NCBI GenBank assembly: GCA_902800905.1
Contig: CADCGC010000001.1
Location: forward strand, 62,001-126,000
DNA length: 64,000 nt
Direction of reading: 5' to 3'
Source: an uncultured Erysipelotrichaceae bacterium
GTDB lineage: Bacteria > Bacillota_I > Bacilli_A > RFN20 > CAG-826
The position numbers and the translations under genes were made by a program. Below the pieces are notes generated by a model, which saw only the letters and a program-made list of their open reading frames with translations, had not been told where the DNA came from and did no database searches. This document shows positions 1 to 8,113 of the stretch, piece by piece (the first letter of the stretch is position 1; each line of letters begins with the position of its first letter).

Positions 1-88
1 AAATAGTTGCAAGTTCGTTCTCATTAATTTTGAGTCTCTTGTAATTTTCAATTAACAAAAATCTAAAATCAATCGCTTCGGTAATCAT
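1..88 (-). CDS. dnaD: DnaD-like replication protein, N-terminus only (partial)
   Basis: An open frame starts with ATG at 86-88 and runs leftward off the window, giving 29 codons. The peptide has the pattern FLLIENYKRL followed by a short turn and NENELATI. This resembles the start of the Bacillus DnaD N-terminal winged-helix domain (LL..HYKQLGLNETEL in B. subtilis). DnaD helps load the replicative helicase during primosome assembly. The gene follows the CCA nucleotidyltransferase by 21 nt and is probably co-transcribed with it. Only the first helix is visible, so the family call rests on a short match; a related DnaB/DnaD-domain protein is possible. Confidence 0.55.
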   Translation of the reverse strand, partial: MITEAIDFRFLLIENYKRLKINENELATI

Positions 89-109
89 GTATATCTACTT
101 TATCACTTT

Positions 110-781
110 TTAGTGTTTTAAATCTATCATTATTCCTTGAGATTTTAATATTTCTATTAATTCTTCTTGATGATGTGATTTTTTAATCTCAGAAATTATC
201 TTGTCTTTGTTTAACAAATTCAATAAAGAAACGTTTTCTTTCAGTGTTTTTTCTAGTTCTTGATCTATGTCAAATCCAATCTCAAGTTGGAATCTATAGA
301 TTCTTAATATTCTTAACGGATCTTCCTTAATTCTAGTTAGTGGATTACCTATCATTCTAATAATGTGCTTTTTAATATCTTTCTTGCCACCCACTAAATC
401 AATAAGATTTAAGTCTTTATCCATATATAAAGCATTAATCGTGATATCTCTTCTAAAGACATCTTCTTTAATCGATTTAGTAAAGCAAATTTTATTTGGA
501 TGACGATAATCACTATATCCTTCTTCTTTTCTTAGGGTTGTAATATCAAACTTAGCGTCATCAATTTTTACTTTCACACTTCCATACTTTTCAAAAGTGT
601 AATCAGCGGATTCTAAAAAGACCTTCATTTCACTTGGTGTCGCATCAGTTACTAAGTCCATATCAGTTAATGGTAGACCAAGGAGATAATCCCTAACTGT
701 TCCACCAACCATATATAAAATAAAGCCATGGTCATGGAATGTATCTGCTAAAGATTGATATATAAATATTTTATTATCCAT
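110..781 (-). CDS. cca: CCA-adding enzyme / poly(A) polymerase family nucleotidyltransferase, short form
   Basis: This 223-residue class II tRNA nucleotidyltransferase-type protein has the head-domain motif GGTVRD near residue 26 and the metal-binding pair DMD near residue 40. It also has RRDITINALY (residues 110-119) and the neck signature EDPLRILR (near 154). Such enzymes add or repair the 3' CCA of tRNA, or add poly(A). Full-length family members have about 400 residues; this one stops at a TAA right after the neck and lacks most of the body/tail that holds the tRNA elbow. The ATG has no Shine-Dalgarno site; a TATAAT box lies 6 nt upstream. CCA addition is the likeliest role, but PcnB-like activity cannot be excluded. 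Confidence 0.8.
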   Translation of the reverse strand: MDNKIFIYQSLADTFHDHGFILYMVGGTVRDYLLGLPLTDMDLVTDATPSEMKVFLESADYTFEKYGSVKVKIDDAKFDITTLRKEEGYSDYRHPNKICFTKSIKEDVFRRDITINALYMDKDLNLIDLVGGKKDIKKHIIRMIGNPLTRIKEDPLRILRIYRFQLEIGFDIDQELEKTLKENVSLLNLLNKDKIISEIKKSHHQEELIEILKSQGIMIDLKH

Positions 782-787
782 AAAGAA

Positions 788-816
788 ATTATATTTCTTC
801 TAAGTAAAAAGGTAAA
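788..816 (-). promoter_or_regulatory. Promoter of the CCA nucleotidyltransferase gene, likely leaderless
   Basis: A perfect TATAAT (788-793) ends 6 nt before the ATG at 779-781. A weak -35, TTTACC (811-816), lies 17 nt further up. No Shine-Dalgarno sequence precedes the ATG, so transcription should start at or next to the start codon. Confidence 0.55.
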
Positions 817-840
817 TAAAAAGACCTGTTTGGAGGTCTT
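813..840 (-). terminator. Intrinsic terminator of the HU gene
   Basis: AAGACCT and AGGTCTT (821-827 and 834-840) pair around a 6-nt loop and are followed on the minus strand by a T-rich tract. The site lies just after the HU stop codon and directly upstream of the cca promoter. Confidence 0.8.
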
Positions 841-851
841 GTCGCTAATAG

Positions 852-1139
852 TTAGTCTTCGTTTAACTTGTTTTTGAATTCTTTTGCTAAATGAATGACA
901 ACCGTGTTTTTTTGCTTGATTTGAATTTCTGTGTGTTTCTTTGGATGTGTACCTTTTCTTCCTGATTTTGTTTTTGGCTCGAAAACACAGAAGTTTTTAA
1001 TGTTGACACTTTGACCATCGAGCAAGGTATCCGTGATTAATTCGAATGTTGCGTCAATTACTTTTTTAGCGTCGGATTTTGTGACATGAACAGCATCGGC
1101 AACAATATCGATAATCTCGTTCTTATTCAATTTTTCCAT
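852..1139 (-). CDS. hup: HU-family DNA-binding protein
   Basis: This 95-residue protein has the HU/IHF fold signature. An N-terminal helical dimerisation half (LNKNEIIDIVADAV...VIDATFELITDTL) precedes the beta-arm region NIKNFCVFEPKTKSGRKG and a C-terminal LAKEFKN helix. HU proteins bend and compact DNA as homodimers in the nucleoid. The arm tip normally carries an RNP turn; here it reads GTHPKKH, so the usual proline is kept but the Arg-Asn before it is replaced. A good GAGGAG ribosome site precedes the ATG. It is a single-gene unit with its own terminator. Confidence 0.9.
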   Translation of the reverse strand: MEKLNKNEIIDIVADAVHVTKSDAKKVIDATFELITDTLLDGQSVNIKNFCVFEPKTKSGRKGTHPKKHTEIQIKQKNTVVIHLAKEFKNKLNED

Positions 1140-1180
1140 GATGTAAATTTTCTCCTCTTTATAATTAAATATATCACTAA

Positions 1181-2497
1181 CTAATCTTTCTTGTTATGTT
1201 TTTTTAACGAGAACTTAATTGGTGTTCCATCGAAATTAAATGTTTCACGAAGTCTATTTTCTAAATATCTTTGATAAGAGAAATGCATAAACTCTGGATC
1301 GTTAACCACTAAAGTGATGGTTGGAGGCGCACTTAATACTTGAGTTGCGTAATAAATTTTTAATCTTCCTCCATTAAAGTCAGGAGCCTGATTCATCACT
1401 TGTGCTTCTTGAATCACATCATTTAACAATGATGTCTTAATTCTTGTATGATACGCTTCATGCACTAAGTTAAGTGCTTCAAATAAAGTATTAATTCTTT
1501 TTCTTTGTAACGCACTCACGTATACAATAGGTGCGTAATCAAGGAATTTGTATTCCTTCTTAACTTCTTTTGTAAAGGAAGACATTGTGTTTGTGTCTTT
1601 GTCAACGAGATCCCATTTGTTAATGACAATGATAATTGCCTTATGCAAATCAGTAGCGTATTGGATAACGTGTTTGTCTTGTTCAAGGATTCCTTTATCT
1701 CCATCGATAACCAAAAGGACGATTTCACTTCTTTCGATTGCCTTTAAAGCACGGATAGCAGAGTACTTATCAATTGCTTCGTAGATTTTGCCTTTTTTCT
1801 TTAAGCCCGCTGTATCAATAACAATAAAATTCTTACCATCTTTAGTAAATGGGGTATCAATTGAATCTCTAGTTGTTCCAGAGATATCACTAACAATAAC
1901 TCTTTCTTCACTTAAAATTGCGTTTGTTAAAGATGACTTTCCAACATTTGGTCTCCCAATCATGCAGAAAGTAACAACATCTTCTTGTGTTTCTTCTTTA
2001 TCTTCTTTGACATAGTCAGAGATTCGATTAAGGATATCGCCAATACCAACGCCGTGCGCTCCACTAACAGGAATTGGTTCACCTAAACCTAGTGAATAGA
2101 ACTCCGCAGCGTTAGATGCTTGAAGGCCGTTATCAATCTTGTTAACTGCCAAAATAATGGGTTTCTTGACCTTTCTGAGCATTCTTGCCACCATTTGATC
2201 ATCAGCAGTAACACCTACTTGACCATCAGTAACAAAGATAATAATGTCAGCTTCATCAATCGCGATATTGGCTTGCATTCTGATTTGTTCTTGGAATGGT
2301 CTATTGGCCATTTCAATACCACCAGTATCGATTAAAGTGAAGGTTTTCTTTAACCAAGTGGCGGTCGCATATAAACGGTCTCTAGTAATTCCTGCTTCGT
2401 CATCAACAATTGCTCTTCGATCTCCAACGATACGATTAAAAATCGTTGATTTGCCAACGTTAGGACTACCGACAATTGCAACAACTGTATTAGGCAT
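1181..2497 (-). CDS. der: Ribosome biogenesis GTPase Der (EngA)
   Basis: This 438-residue protein contains two tandem G domains and a C-terminal KH-like domain, the Der architecture at usual length. The first G domain has GSPNVGKST (residues 10-18), DEAGITRD, DTGG and NKID. The second has GRPNVGKSS (near 181), GTTRDS, DTAG and NKWD. Der binds the 50S subunit and is needed for its late maturation. Its ATG overlaps the stop of cmk by one base (TAATG), so the two are translationally coupled. The order cmk-der is common in Bacilli. Confidence 0.97.
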   Translation of the reverse strand: MPNTVVAIVGSPNVGKSTIFNRIVGDRRAIVDDEAGITRDRLYATATWLKKTFTLIDTGGIEMANRPFQEQIRMQANIAIDEADIIIFVTDGQVGVTADDQMVARMLRKVKKPIILAVNKIDNGLQASNAAEFYSLGLGEPIPVSGAHGVGIGDILNRISDYVKEDKEETQEDVVTFCMIGRPNVGKSSLTNAILSEERVIVSDISGTTRDSIDTPFTKDGKNFIVIDTAGLKKKGKIYEAIDKYSAIRALKAIERSEIVLLVIDGDKGILEQDKHVIQYATDLHKAIIIVINKWDLVDKDTNTMSSFTKEVKKEYKFLDYAPIVYVSALQRKRINTLFEALNLVHEAYHTRIKTSLLNDVIQEAQVMNQAPDFNGGRLKIYYATQVLSAPPTITLVVNDPEFMHFSYQRYLENRLRETFNFDGTPIKFSLKKHNKKD

Positions 2498-3171
2498 TAT
2501 TTACCTTCCATTTCCGCTAATTTTTTATCAATTATTTCAATAATTGCATTCACTACTTCATCAACTGTCATATCAGAAGTGTCTAAAGTAATTGCATCTT
2601 CAGCGCATCTAAGTGGGGCGAAGTCTCTGTGAGAGTCAATATAGTCTCTCTTTTTAACATCTTCTTCGATTTCCTCATATGTGCATGGAATGCCTTTTTC
2701 AACATTCTCATCATATCTTCTAATTGCTCTAGTTCTAACAGAAGCAATTTGGAAAATTTTAACTTCTGCATTAGGAAGAACATATGTTCCAATATCTCTA
2801 CCATCCATAATGACAGAGTGTTTAGCCGCCATCTTTCTTTGTTGTTCAACTAAGAACAAACGGATGTCTTTATATGAAGCAATATAGCTAACATTTCCAG
2901 AGACTCTTGGTTCTCTAATTTCTCTTGTAATATCAATGTCATTACATAGCACTTGACCACTTGGTCTTAACTTAATAGTTACTTCAGGAATCAAAGCACA
3001 ACACGCAGCTTCATTTTGGCAATCAACTCCCTTTTCCATGCAATACCAAGTAAAGGCGCGATACATTGCTCCTGTATCGATATAAGTATAGCCTTTGATT
3101 TGAGCAATTTTCTTTGCAACAGTACTCTTTCCAGCAGCGGCTGGTCCATCGATTGCAATACTGATTTTCAT
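2497..3171 (-). CDS. cmk: Cytidylate kinase
   Basis: This 224-residue P-loop kinase phosphorylates CMP and dCMP using ATP in pyrimidine nucleotide recycling. The P-loop GPAAAGKST lies at residues 8-16, followed by the CMP-binding YIDTGAMYRA segment. Family features MDGRDIGTYVLPNAEVKIF and a basic RR.YDE lid region follow. Length is typical of the bacterial family. It sits 12 nt after a small membrane protein gene and overlaps der. A run of five G bases upstream acts as ribosome site. Confidence 0.96.
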   Translation of the reverse strand: MKISIAIDGPAAAGKSTVAKKIAQIKGYTYIDTGAMYRAFTWYCMEKGVDCQNEAACCALIPEVTIKLRPSGQVLCNDIDITREIREPRVSGNVSYIASYKDIRLFLVEQQRKMAAKHSVIMDGRDIGTYVLPNAEVKIFQIASVRTRAIRRYDENVEKGIPCTYEEIEEDVKKRDYIDSHRDFAPLRCAEDAITLDTSDMTVDEVVNAIIEIIDKKLAEMEGK

Positions 3172-3183
3172 ATAAGAAACCCC

Positions 3184-3405
3184 CTAAAATAGTCTTAGTC
3201 CGACAATTACTAATGTCAAAACAATCACGGCGCACACCGAAATAATGACCGCATTTTCAATAGTTCTTTTCTTTTTTAATTTAAGAAAAAGTCCCATTTC
3301 GATAGAGACTTCTTCTGTTTTTGAGGGGGCAAAAAAACCTTTGCTACCCTTCTTAGAGATAGATTTACGATATTGTTGATATTTGCTTACTCTTGTTTCC
3401 TTCAT
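3184..3405 (-). CDS. Small single-pass membrane protein, unknown function
   Basis: This 73-residue protein has a Lys/Arg-rich N-terminal half and one hydrophobic segment near the C-terminus (about residues 51-71, AVIISVCAVIVLTLVIVGL). The basic half should lie in the cytoplasm. The upstream sequence AGAAAGG gives a plausible ribosome site. It lies between lysS and cmk with gaps of 19 and 12 nt, so it is probably part of that operon. No family is recognised; the clean frame, ribosome site and operon position support a real gene. Confidence 0.65.
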   Translation of the reverse strand: MKETRVSKYQQYRKSISKKGSKGFFAPSKTEEVSIEMGLFLKLKKKRTIENAVIISVCAVIVLTLVIVGLRLF

Positions 3406-3424
3406 ATCGTAACCTTTCTTTTAA

Positions 3425-4912
3425 TTAACGATCTTTCATCATTGGGAAGAGAATAACTTCTCTAATGTTTTCTTGATCGGTTAGTAACATGCATAATCTG
3501 TCGATGCCCATTCCAATTCCACCTGCTGGAGGCATGCCATATTCAAGTGCTTCGATGAAATCGACATCCATTTCATTTGCTTCTTCATCACCAAGTTCTT
3601 TAGCTTTGAGTTGAGCAATGAATCTTTCTTTTTGGTCAATCGGATCATTGAGCTCTGTGTATGCGTTAGCGAGTTCTCTTCCGTTAACAAAGAGTTCAAA
3701 TCTTTCTGTGTATCTTGGATCTTTGCCTTTCTTAGTTAATGGAGAAACTTCGATTGGATAGGAATAAACGAATGTTGGTTGAATTAAATCTGCTTCACAG
3801 AATTCTTCAAAGAATTCATTCATTACGTGACCAACTGTGTTCTTATGTTTTTCAAGTTTGATACCACGAGCGTCTGCAAGCGCTTTAGCTTCTTCGAAAT
3901 CATAGATTTTTCTAAAATCAACACCTGTCTTTTCTAAAATGAGGTCCGCCATAGAGACCCATCTAAATGGTTTATGGAAATCAATGACCGTTCCTTGATA
4001 GGTGACTATGTCACTACCAGTAACATCTTTAGCGGCTTTTCTAATCATTCCTTCCGCTAATTTTCTCATTCCTTGTAAATCGGAATAAGCTTGATAAGCT
4101 TCGATTGTAGTAAATTCTGGATTATGTGAAGCATCCATACCTTCGTTTCTAAATAAACGTCCAATTTCATAGACTCTTTCCATTCCACCAACTAACAATC
4201 TTTTAAGATTGAGTTCGGTAGCGATTCTTAAATAGAAATCTTTATCCAATGCATTCATATGTGCGACGAATGGTCTAGCATTAGCACCACCTAAAATTGG
4301 TGAAAGGACTGCTGTTTCAACTTCAACGAATCCTTGAGCGTCTAAGTATCCTTGGATACTTCTGATTAATTTTGGACGAGCAAAAGCTACTGTACGACTT
4401 TCTTCATTAACAATTAAATCTAAGTATCTTCTTCTACTTCTTTCTTCAACGTCAGTTAAGCCATGGAATTTTTCTGGAAGTGGATGTAAGCACTTTGTTA
4501 AATGAGTGTATTTTTCAGCGCGGATTGTGAGTTCGCCAGTACGCGTTTTCATAATACGCCCTGTAACACCAACGATATCGCCGATATCAGCAAGCTTAAA
4601 TAGTTCATATGTTTTCTTACCGACAACATCGATGCCCATATAAACCTGGATGTTTCCGGATTTATCTTGAATATTCATGAATGATGCTTTGCCCATTCTT
4701 CTAATATTCTTAATTCTTCCAGCAACCGTGACGATTGGTTTTATTCTTTCTAAAGCAACAGGACTTTTCTTAGTGTATAAGTCTCTAATTTGTTTAACTG
4801 AGTGACTAACTTTAAATGCTTTACCAAATGGGTCAACATGAAAAGCAGCGTATTTTTCTAATTTCTCTCTTCTAGCAATTTCCTGATCATTCAAATTTTG
4901 ATTATTATCCAT
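3425..4912 (-). CDS. lysS: Lysyl-tRNA synthetase, class II
   Basis: This 495-residue enzyme charges tRNA-Lys. An N-terminal OB-fold anticodon domain (about residues 60-150, including VAGRIKNIRRMGKASFMNIQ) precedes the class II catalytic core. Motif 2 is RNEGMDASHNPEF (near 256-268) and motif 3 is GGIGMGIDRL (near 470). Length matches bacterial LysRS. An AGGAGG site lies 8 nt before the ATG. Upstream (4940-4975), a TTTGACT/AGTCAAA hairpin lies near a possible TATACT -10 box. The hairpin has no T-tract, so it is not a clear terminator. Confidence 0.97.
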   Translation of the reverse strand: MDNNQNLNDQEIARREKLEKYAAFHVDPFGKAFKVSHSVKQIRDLYTKKSPVALERIKPIVTVAGRIKNIRRMGKASFMNIQDKSGNIQVYMGIDVVGKKTYELFKLADIGDIVGVTGRIMKTRTGELTIRAEKYTHLTKCLHPLPEKFHGLTDVEERSRRRYLDLIVNEESRTVAFARPKLIRSIQGYLDAQGFVEVETAVLSPILGGANARPFVAHMNALDKDFYLRIATELNLKRLLVGGMERVYEIGRLFRNEGMDASHNPEFTTIEAYQAYSDLQGMRKLAEGMIRKAAKDVTGSDIVTYQGTVIDFHKPFRWVSMADLILEKTGVDFRKIYDFEEAKALADARGIKLEKHKNTVGHVMNEFFEEFCEADLIQPTFVYSYPIEVSPLTKKGKDPRYTERFELFVNGRELANAYTELNDPIDQKERFIAQLKAKELGDEEANEMDVDFIEALEYGMPPAGGIGMGIDRLCMLLTDQENIREVILFPMMKDR

Positions 4913-4979
4913 AGATAAGTCCTCCTAAACTGTTAATAGTATATAAGAATCTTTGACTTCTTAGTAGTCAAAAATGATT

Positions 4980-5912
4980 TTAATTTAAATTTTCTTCGAT
5001 ATAGTCGTTTATGATGCTATTTAAATCATCATAAGTGCTTAGTTCTCCTGAGAGTCTAGCAATGCCTCTAAATACCCTCATTGCAATCGCCTCACCTTTT
5101 TCATCGATGAGGTTTCTTGCTAGTTCTTTACATAAATTAGCTTGTTCAACGAGAGATGTTAATTCAACATCTTTTCCTTCAAAATAGTTGTTTATATTCT
5201 TAATAAGATATGGTTTCCCAACAGCACCACGAGCCGCCATAACAGCATCTGCTCCTGTAATCTTAAGAGCGTTAACTGCATCTTCGACTGTGTTAATATT
5301 CCCACTAACAACTAAGGGGATGCTCATTTTGTTTCTTAAATCTTTAACTAAGTCCCAGTGTGGCTGTCCACCATACATTTCTTTAGTTGTTCTTGGATGA
5401 ATAGCGACCAAACTCGCTCCAGCTTTTGTAACTTCATTAATTACTTCCATAAATGTTAGATGGTTCATATCAAAACCTAATCTAATCTTTACTGTGATTG
5501 GTTTATTTGTTACTTCTTTCATTGCTCTAACAATATCGCCACATAATTTTGGATTCTTCATCAAAGCCGAACCAGCGCCAGTCTTGATAACCTTATTTAC
5601 TGGGCAACCCATATTGACATCAAAAAAGTCGATATTCGGATTAAGAGATTCTGAAATTTGAACTGCCTTTTTCATGTTCTCAGGACTACTTCCAAATAGT
5701 TGAACACATGTAGGAAGTCTACTCTTTTCAAATTTTATGTATGAGAGCGTTTCTTTGTTTCCATATATCAGCCCCATATCAGAAATCATCTCGGTAACTA
5801 CATATCCAGGACCGAATTGAGACATGAATTTTCTATATCCAAAAGAAGTAATTCCTGCCATTGGAGCAAGGACTACTTTATTGTTAATAACAATGTCACC
5901 AATCTTAAACAT
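4980..5912 (-). CDS. dusB: tRNA-dihydrouridine synthase, DusB type
   Basis: This 310-residue FMN-dependent TIM-barrel enzyme reduces uridine to dihydrouridine in tRNA. The N-terminal LAPMAGITSFGYRK segment is diagnostic. The catalytic cysteine is C103 in DVNMGCPVNKVIKTGAGSALM. Later VKIRLGFD and AARGAVGKP complete the FMN-binding barrel. It follows ftsH by 15 nt. The stretch before the ATG is pyrimidine-rich and has no Shine-Dalgarno site, so its translation may depend on ribosomes arriving from ftsH. Confidence 0.95.
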   Translation of the reverse strand: MFKIGDIVINNKVVLAPMAGITSFGYRKFMSQFGPGYVVTEMISDMGLIYGNKETLSYIKFEKSRLPTCVQLFGSSPENMKKAVQISESLNPNIDFFDVNMGCPVNKVIKTGAGSALMKNPKLCGDIVRAMKEVTNKPITVKIRLGFDMNHLTFMEVINEVTKAGASLVAIHPRTTKEMYGGQPHWDLVKDLRNKMSIPLVVSGNINTVEDAVNALKITGADAVMAARGAVGKPYLIKNINNYFEGKDVELTSLVEQANLCKELARNLIDEKGEAIAMRVFRGIARLSGELSTYDDLNSIINDYIEENLN

Positions 5913-5927
5913 ATAAGAAAAAAGGGG

Positions 5928-7997
5928 TTATTTGTCTCCCTTTTCTCCTTCACCATCTTCTGCTGGTTTAGTTTCTTCGGTCACTGATTCTTGAGCGACT
6001 TCATCTTTTTTGAGATGACGATGTTCTAATAAGTAATCGATTTCTTCAGCAGTAATTTGCTCGTGCTCAAGAAGTGTTTGAGCAATAAGCTCAACATCAT
6101 CTTTATACTGTCTAATGATAGATAAAGCTTTTTCATGAGCTTCGTTAATAATCTTTTGAACTTCAGAGTCAATCTTTTCAGCGGTTGCTAAAGAGAAGTT
6201 CTTTTGAGTTGAAGTATAGTCTCTTCCTAAGAAGACACTGCCTGTATCTCTTTCATATTGGATTGGTCCTAAAGATGACATACCAAGTTCAGTGACCATT
6301 AATCTAGCAATTCTTGTTGCCATTTCAATATCGTTTTGAGCACCACTAGAAACATCATCAAAGAAGATTTCTTCTGATGAACGTCCACCTAAATATCCAA
6401 TGATTCTTGCCTCTAATTCTTTCTTAGTAAGTAAGAATCTATCTTCTTCAGGAGTCATACGAACATGTCCGCCTGTATTTCCACGTGGAATAATTGTAAT
6501 TTTTTGGACCTTATCAGAGTGTTCTAACTTGATACCAATAATTGCGTGTCCTGCTTCATGGTGAGCAACAACATCTCTTTCATGTTTATTCAATGAACGT
6601 GAAGATTTTGCAGGTCCTGCAATTCTTCTATCGATAGCTTCGTCTATTTCAGCCATAGAGATAGCGTTCTTTTTTCTTCTAACTGCTAAAATAGCAGCTT
6701 CATTCATAATATTTTCGATATCAGCACCTGAGAAGCCAACAGTTCTCTTAGCAATTTGACTGAAGTCAACATTTGGTTCAAGCTTTTTATTTCTTGAATG
6801 TACTTTGAAGATTGCTTCTCTGCCTTCTTTATCTGGAAGAGAAACAGTAATCTTTCTATCAAAACGACCAGCACGTAATAAAGCTGGATCAAGAACATCG
6901 TCTCTATTGGTTGCGGCCATGACAATAATGCCTGAGTTATCAGAGAATCCATCCATTTCAACTAAAAGTTGGTTAAGGGTTTGTTCTCTTTCATCATTGC
7001 CACCACCTAAACCAGCACCTCTTTGTCTACCTACAGCATCGATTTCATCGATGAATACGAGACATGGAGCGTTTTGTTTAGCGGTTTTGAACATATCTCT
7101 AACTCTGCCAGCACCGACACCAACAAACATTTCGACGAAGTCAGAACCAGAAATAGAGAAGAACGGAACACCAGCTTCTCCAGCAACGGCTTTAGCAAGT
7201 AATGTTTTACCAGTACCTGGAGAGCCAACTAATAGAATACCTTTTGGTAACTTCGCACCAAACTTGGTGTATTTTTGTGGATCCTTGAGATATTCAACAA
7301 TTTCTTCCATCTCAGCTTTTTCTTCATCACATCCAGCAACATCTTTAAATCTAACTTTAGAATCCTGGATTCTTCTAGCACGTGATTTATTGAAATCCAT
7401 AGCTTGTCTATTGGAACTATTAACAGAACCAGCAAGTCTAGAGAACAAGAAGATGACGATGATGCCTGAACCAAGAATCATAATGATTGTTGGTCCCCAT
7501 TGATCCCACCAAGTTGTTTGATAAATATCGCTGATAGATAAAGCATCAGCACTTGTGCTTGTTAATCTTTCGTTAACTAATGTATTAATACTAAAACCGG
7601 TGAAATTGATTGTGTCACCTTTGACATATTCGGCGCCATCAAAATAAATGGTTTTATCAACATCAACAGTAATTGAATAATTAAAACTTGTGTTGTTATA
7701 AGTATAGCTATCGGTATTAAAGGTATAAGAAAATGTTTTTCCGTTCTTATCTTTAAATGAACCGGTGATTGTTGTAAGTTCGCTTCCATAATGGTGTGTC
7801 ACATTAGCGGTTTCAACACGATCATTAACTAATGCTGTGACATAGTCGGTTCTATTTAAGTGAGTGGATCTGTCAATACCACCAAAAATTCTATAAATTA
7901 AAATACCAATTAAACCAGCAGTTAAAAGGATAATAACAATAAATCCAATCGATATACGACGACGAGGAAGATTTGTATTAGAATCATTTTCAGGCAT
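5928..7997 (-). CDS. ftsH: ATP-dependent zinc metalloprotease FtsH
   Basis: This 689-residue membrane AAA+ protease degrades misfolded and regulatory membrane proteins. Two membrane segments (about residues 17-37 and 167-187) flank an extracellular domain. The AAA module has Walker A GSPGTGKT (near 258), Walker B LVFIDEID and the arginine-finger region LLRAGRFDR. The zinc site HEAGH lies near residue 476. The acidic, low-complexity C-terminus is not conserved. The gene has its own promoter and an AGGAGG ribosome site. A small hairpin (8016-8030) sits 18 nt before the ATG. In Bacillus ftsH also lies close to tilS. Confidence 0.97.
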   Translation of the reverse strand: MPENDSNTNLPRRRISIGFIVIILLTAGLIGILIYRIFGGIDRSTHLNRTDYVTALVNDRVETANVTHHYGSELTTITGSFKDKNGKTFSYTFNTDSYTYNNTSFNYSITVDVDKTIYFDGAEYVKGDTINFTGFSINTLVNERLTSTSADALSISDIYQTTWWDQWGPTIIMILGSGIIVIFLFSRLAGSVNSSNRQAMDFNKSRARRIQDSKVRFKDVAGCDEEKAEMEEIVEYLKDPQKYTKFGAKLPKGILLVGSPGTGKTLLAKAVAGEAGVPFFSISGSDFVEMFVGVGAGRVRDMFKTAKQNAPCLVFIDEIDAVGRQRGAGLGGGNDEREQTLNQLLVEMDGFSDNSGIIVMAATNRDDVLDPALLRAGRFDRKITVSLPDKEGREAIFKVHSRNKKLEPNVDFSQIAKRTVGFSGADIENIMNEAAILAVRRKKNAISMAEIDEAIDRRIAGPAKSSRSLNKHERDVVAHHEAGHAIIGIKLEHSDKVQKITIIPRGNTGGHVRMTPEEDRFLLTKKELEARIIGYLGGRSSEEIFFDDVSSGAQNDIEMATRIARLMVTELGMSSLGPIQYERDTGSVFLGRDYTSTQKNFSLATAEKIDSEVQKIINEAHEKALSIIRQYKDDVELIAQTLLEHEQITAEEIDYLLEHRHLKKDEVAQESVTEETKPAEDGEGEKGDK

Positions 7998-8015
7998 ATT
8001 CTTTTACCTCCTAAA

Positions 8016-8030
8016 TATCTCAATAAGATA
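8016..8030 (-). promoter_or_regulatory. Hairpin in the ftsH 5' untranslated region
   Basis: TATCT and AGATA pair around a 5-nt loop. The structure ends 18 nt before the ATG, immediately in front of the AGGAGG site. Another AT-only inverted repeat (ATCAAA/TTTGAT, 8036-8051) lies just upstream. A role in mRNA stability or ribosome access is inferred. Confidence 0.4.
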
Positions 8031-8056
8031 AGGTATCAAAAAAATTTGATAAATAG

Positions 8057-8085
8057 ATTATATTAGGTTTTCACTCTATTGAAAA
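8057..8085 (-). promoter_or_regulatory. Promoter of ftsH
   Basis: A perfect TATAAT (8057-8062) is separated by 17 nt from a TTTTCA -35 (8080-8085). The -35 overlaps the end of the tilS terminator, so ftsH starts its own transcript. Confidence 0.6.
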
Positions 8086-8109
8086 GCAAAACACATATAA
8101 ATGTGCTTT
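8081..8109 (-). terminator. Intrinsic terminator after tilS
   Basis: AAAGCACAT (8101-8109) pairs with ATGTGTTTT (8088-8096) around a 4-nt loop, with one G-U pair. A T-rich tail (TTTTGCTTTT) follows. It begins 4 nt after the tilS stop codon. Confidence 0.65.
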
Positions 8110-8113
8110 GTAG

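Noticed and set aside
4940-4975. Terminator or T-box-like leader before lysS
   Set aside because: The TTTGACT/AGTCAAA hairpin lacks a T-tract, and no T-box sequence or specifier loop is visible in the 67-nt gap.
6805-7503. Long plus-strand open frames opposite ftsH and the large Ig-like protease genes (also 26827-27483, 29473-29739, 20349-20702)
   Set aside because: They lie opposite genes with clear domain motifs, have no ribosome sites, and give low-complexity hydrophobic products that mirror Ser/Thr/Val codons of the real gene.
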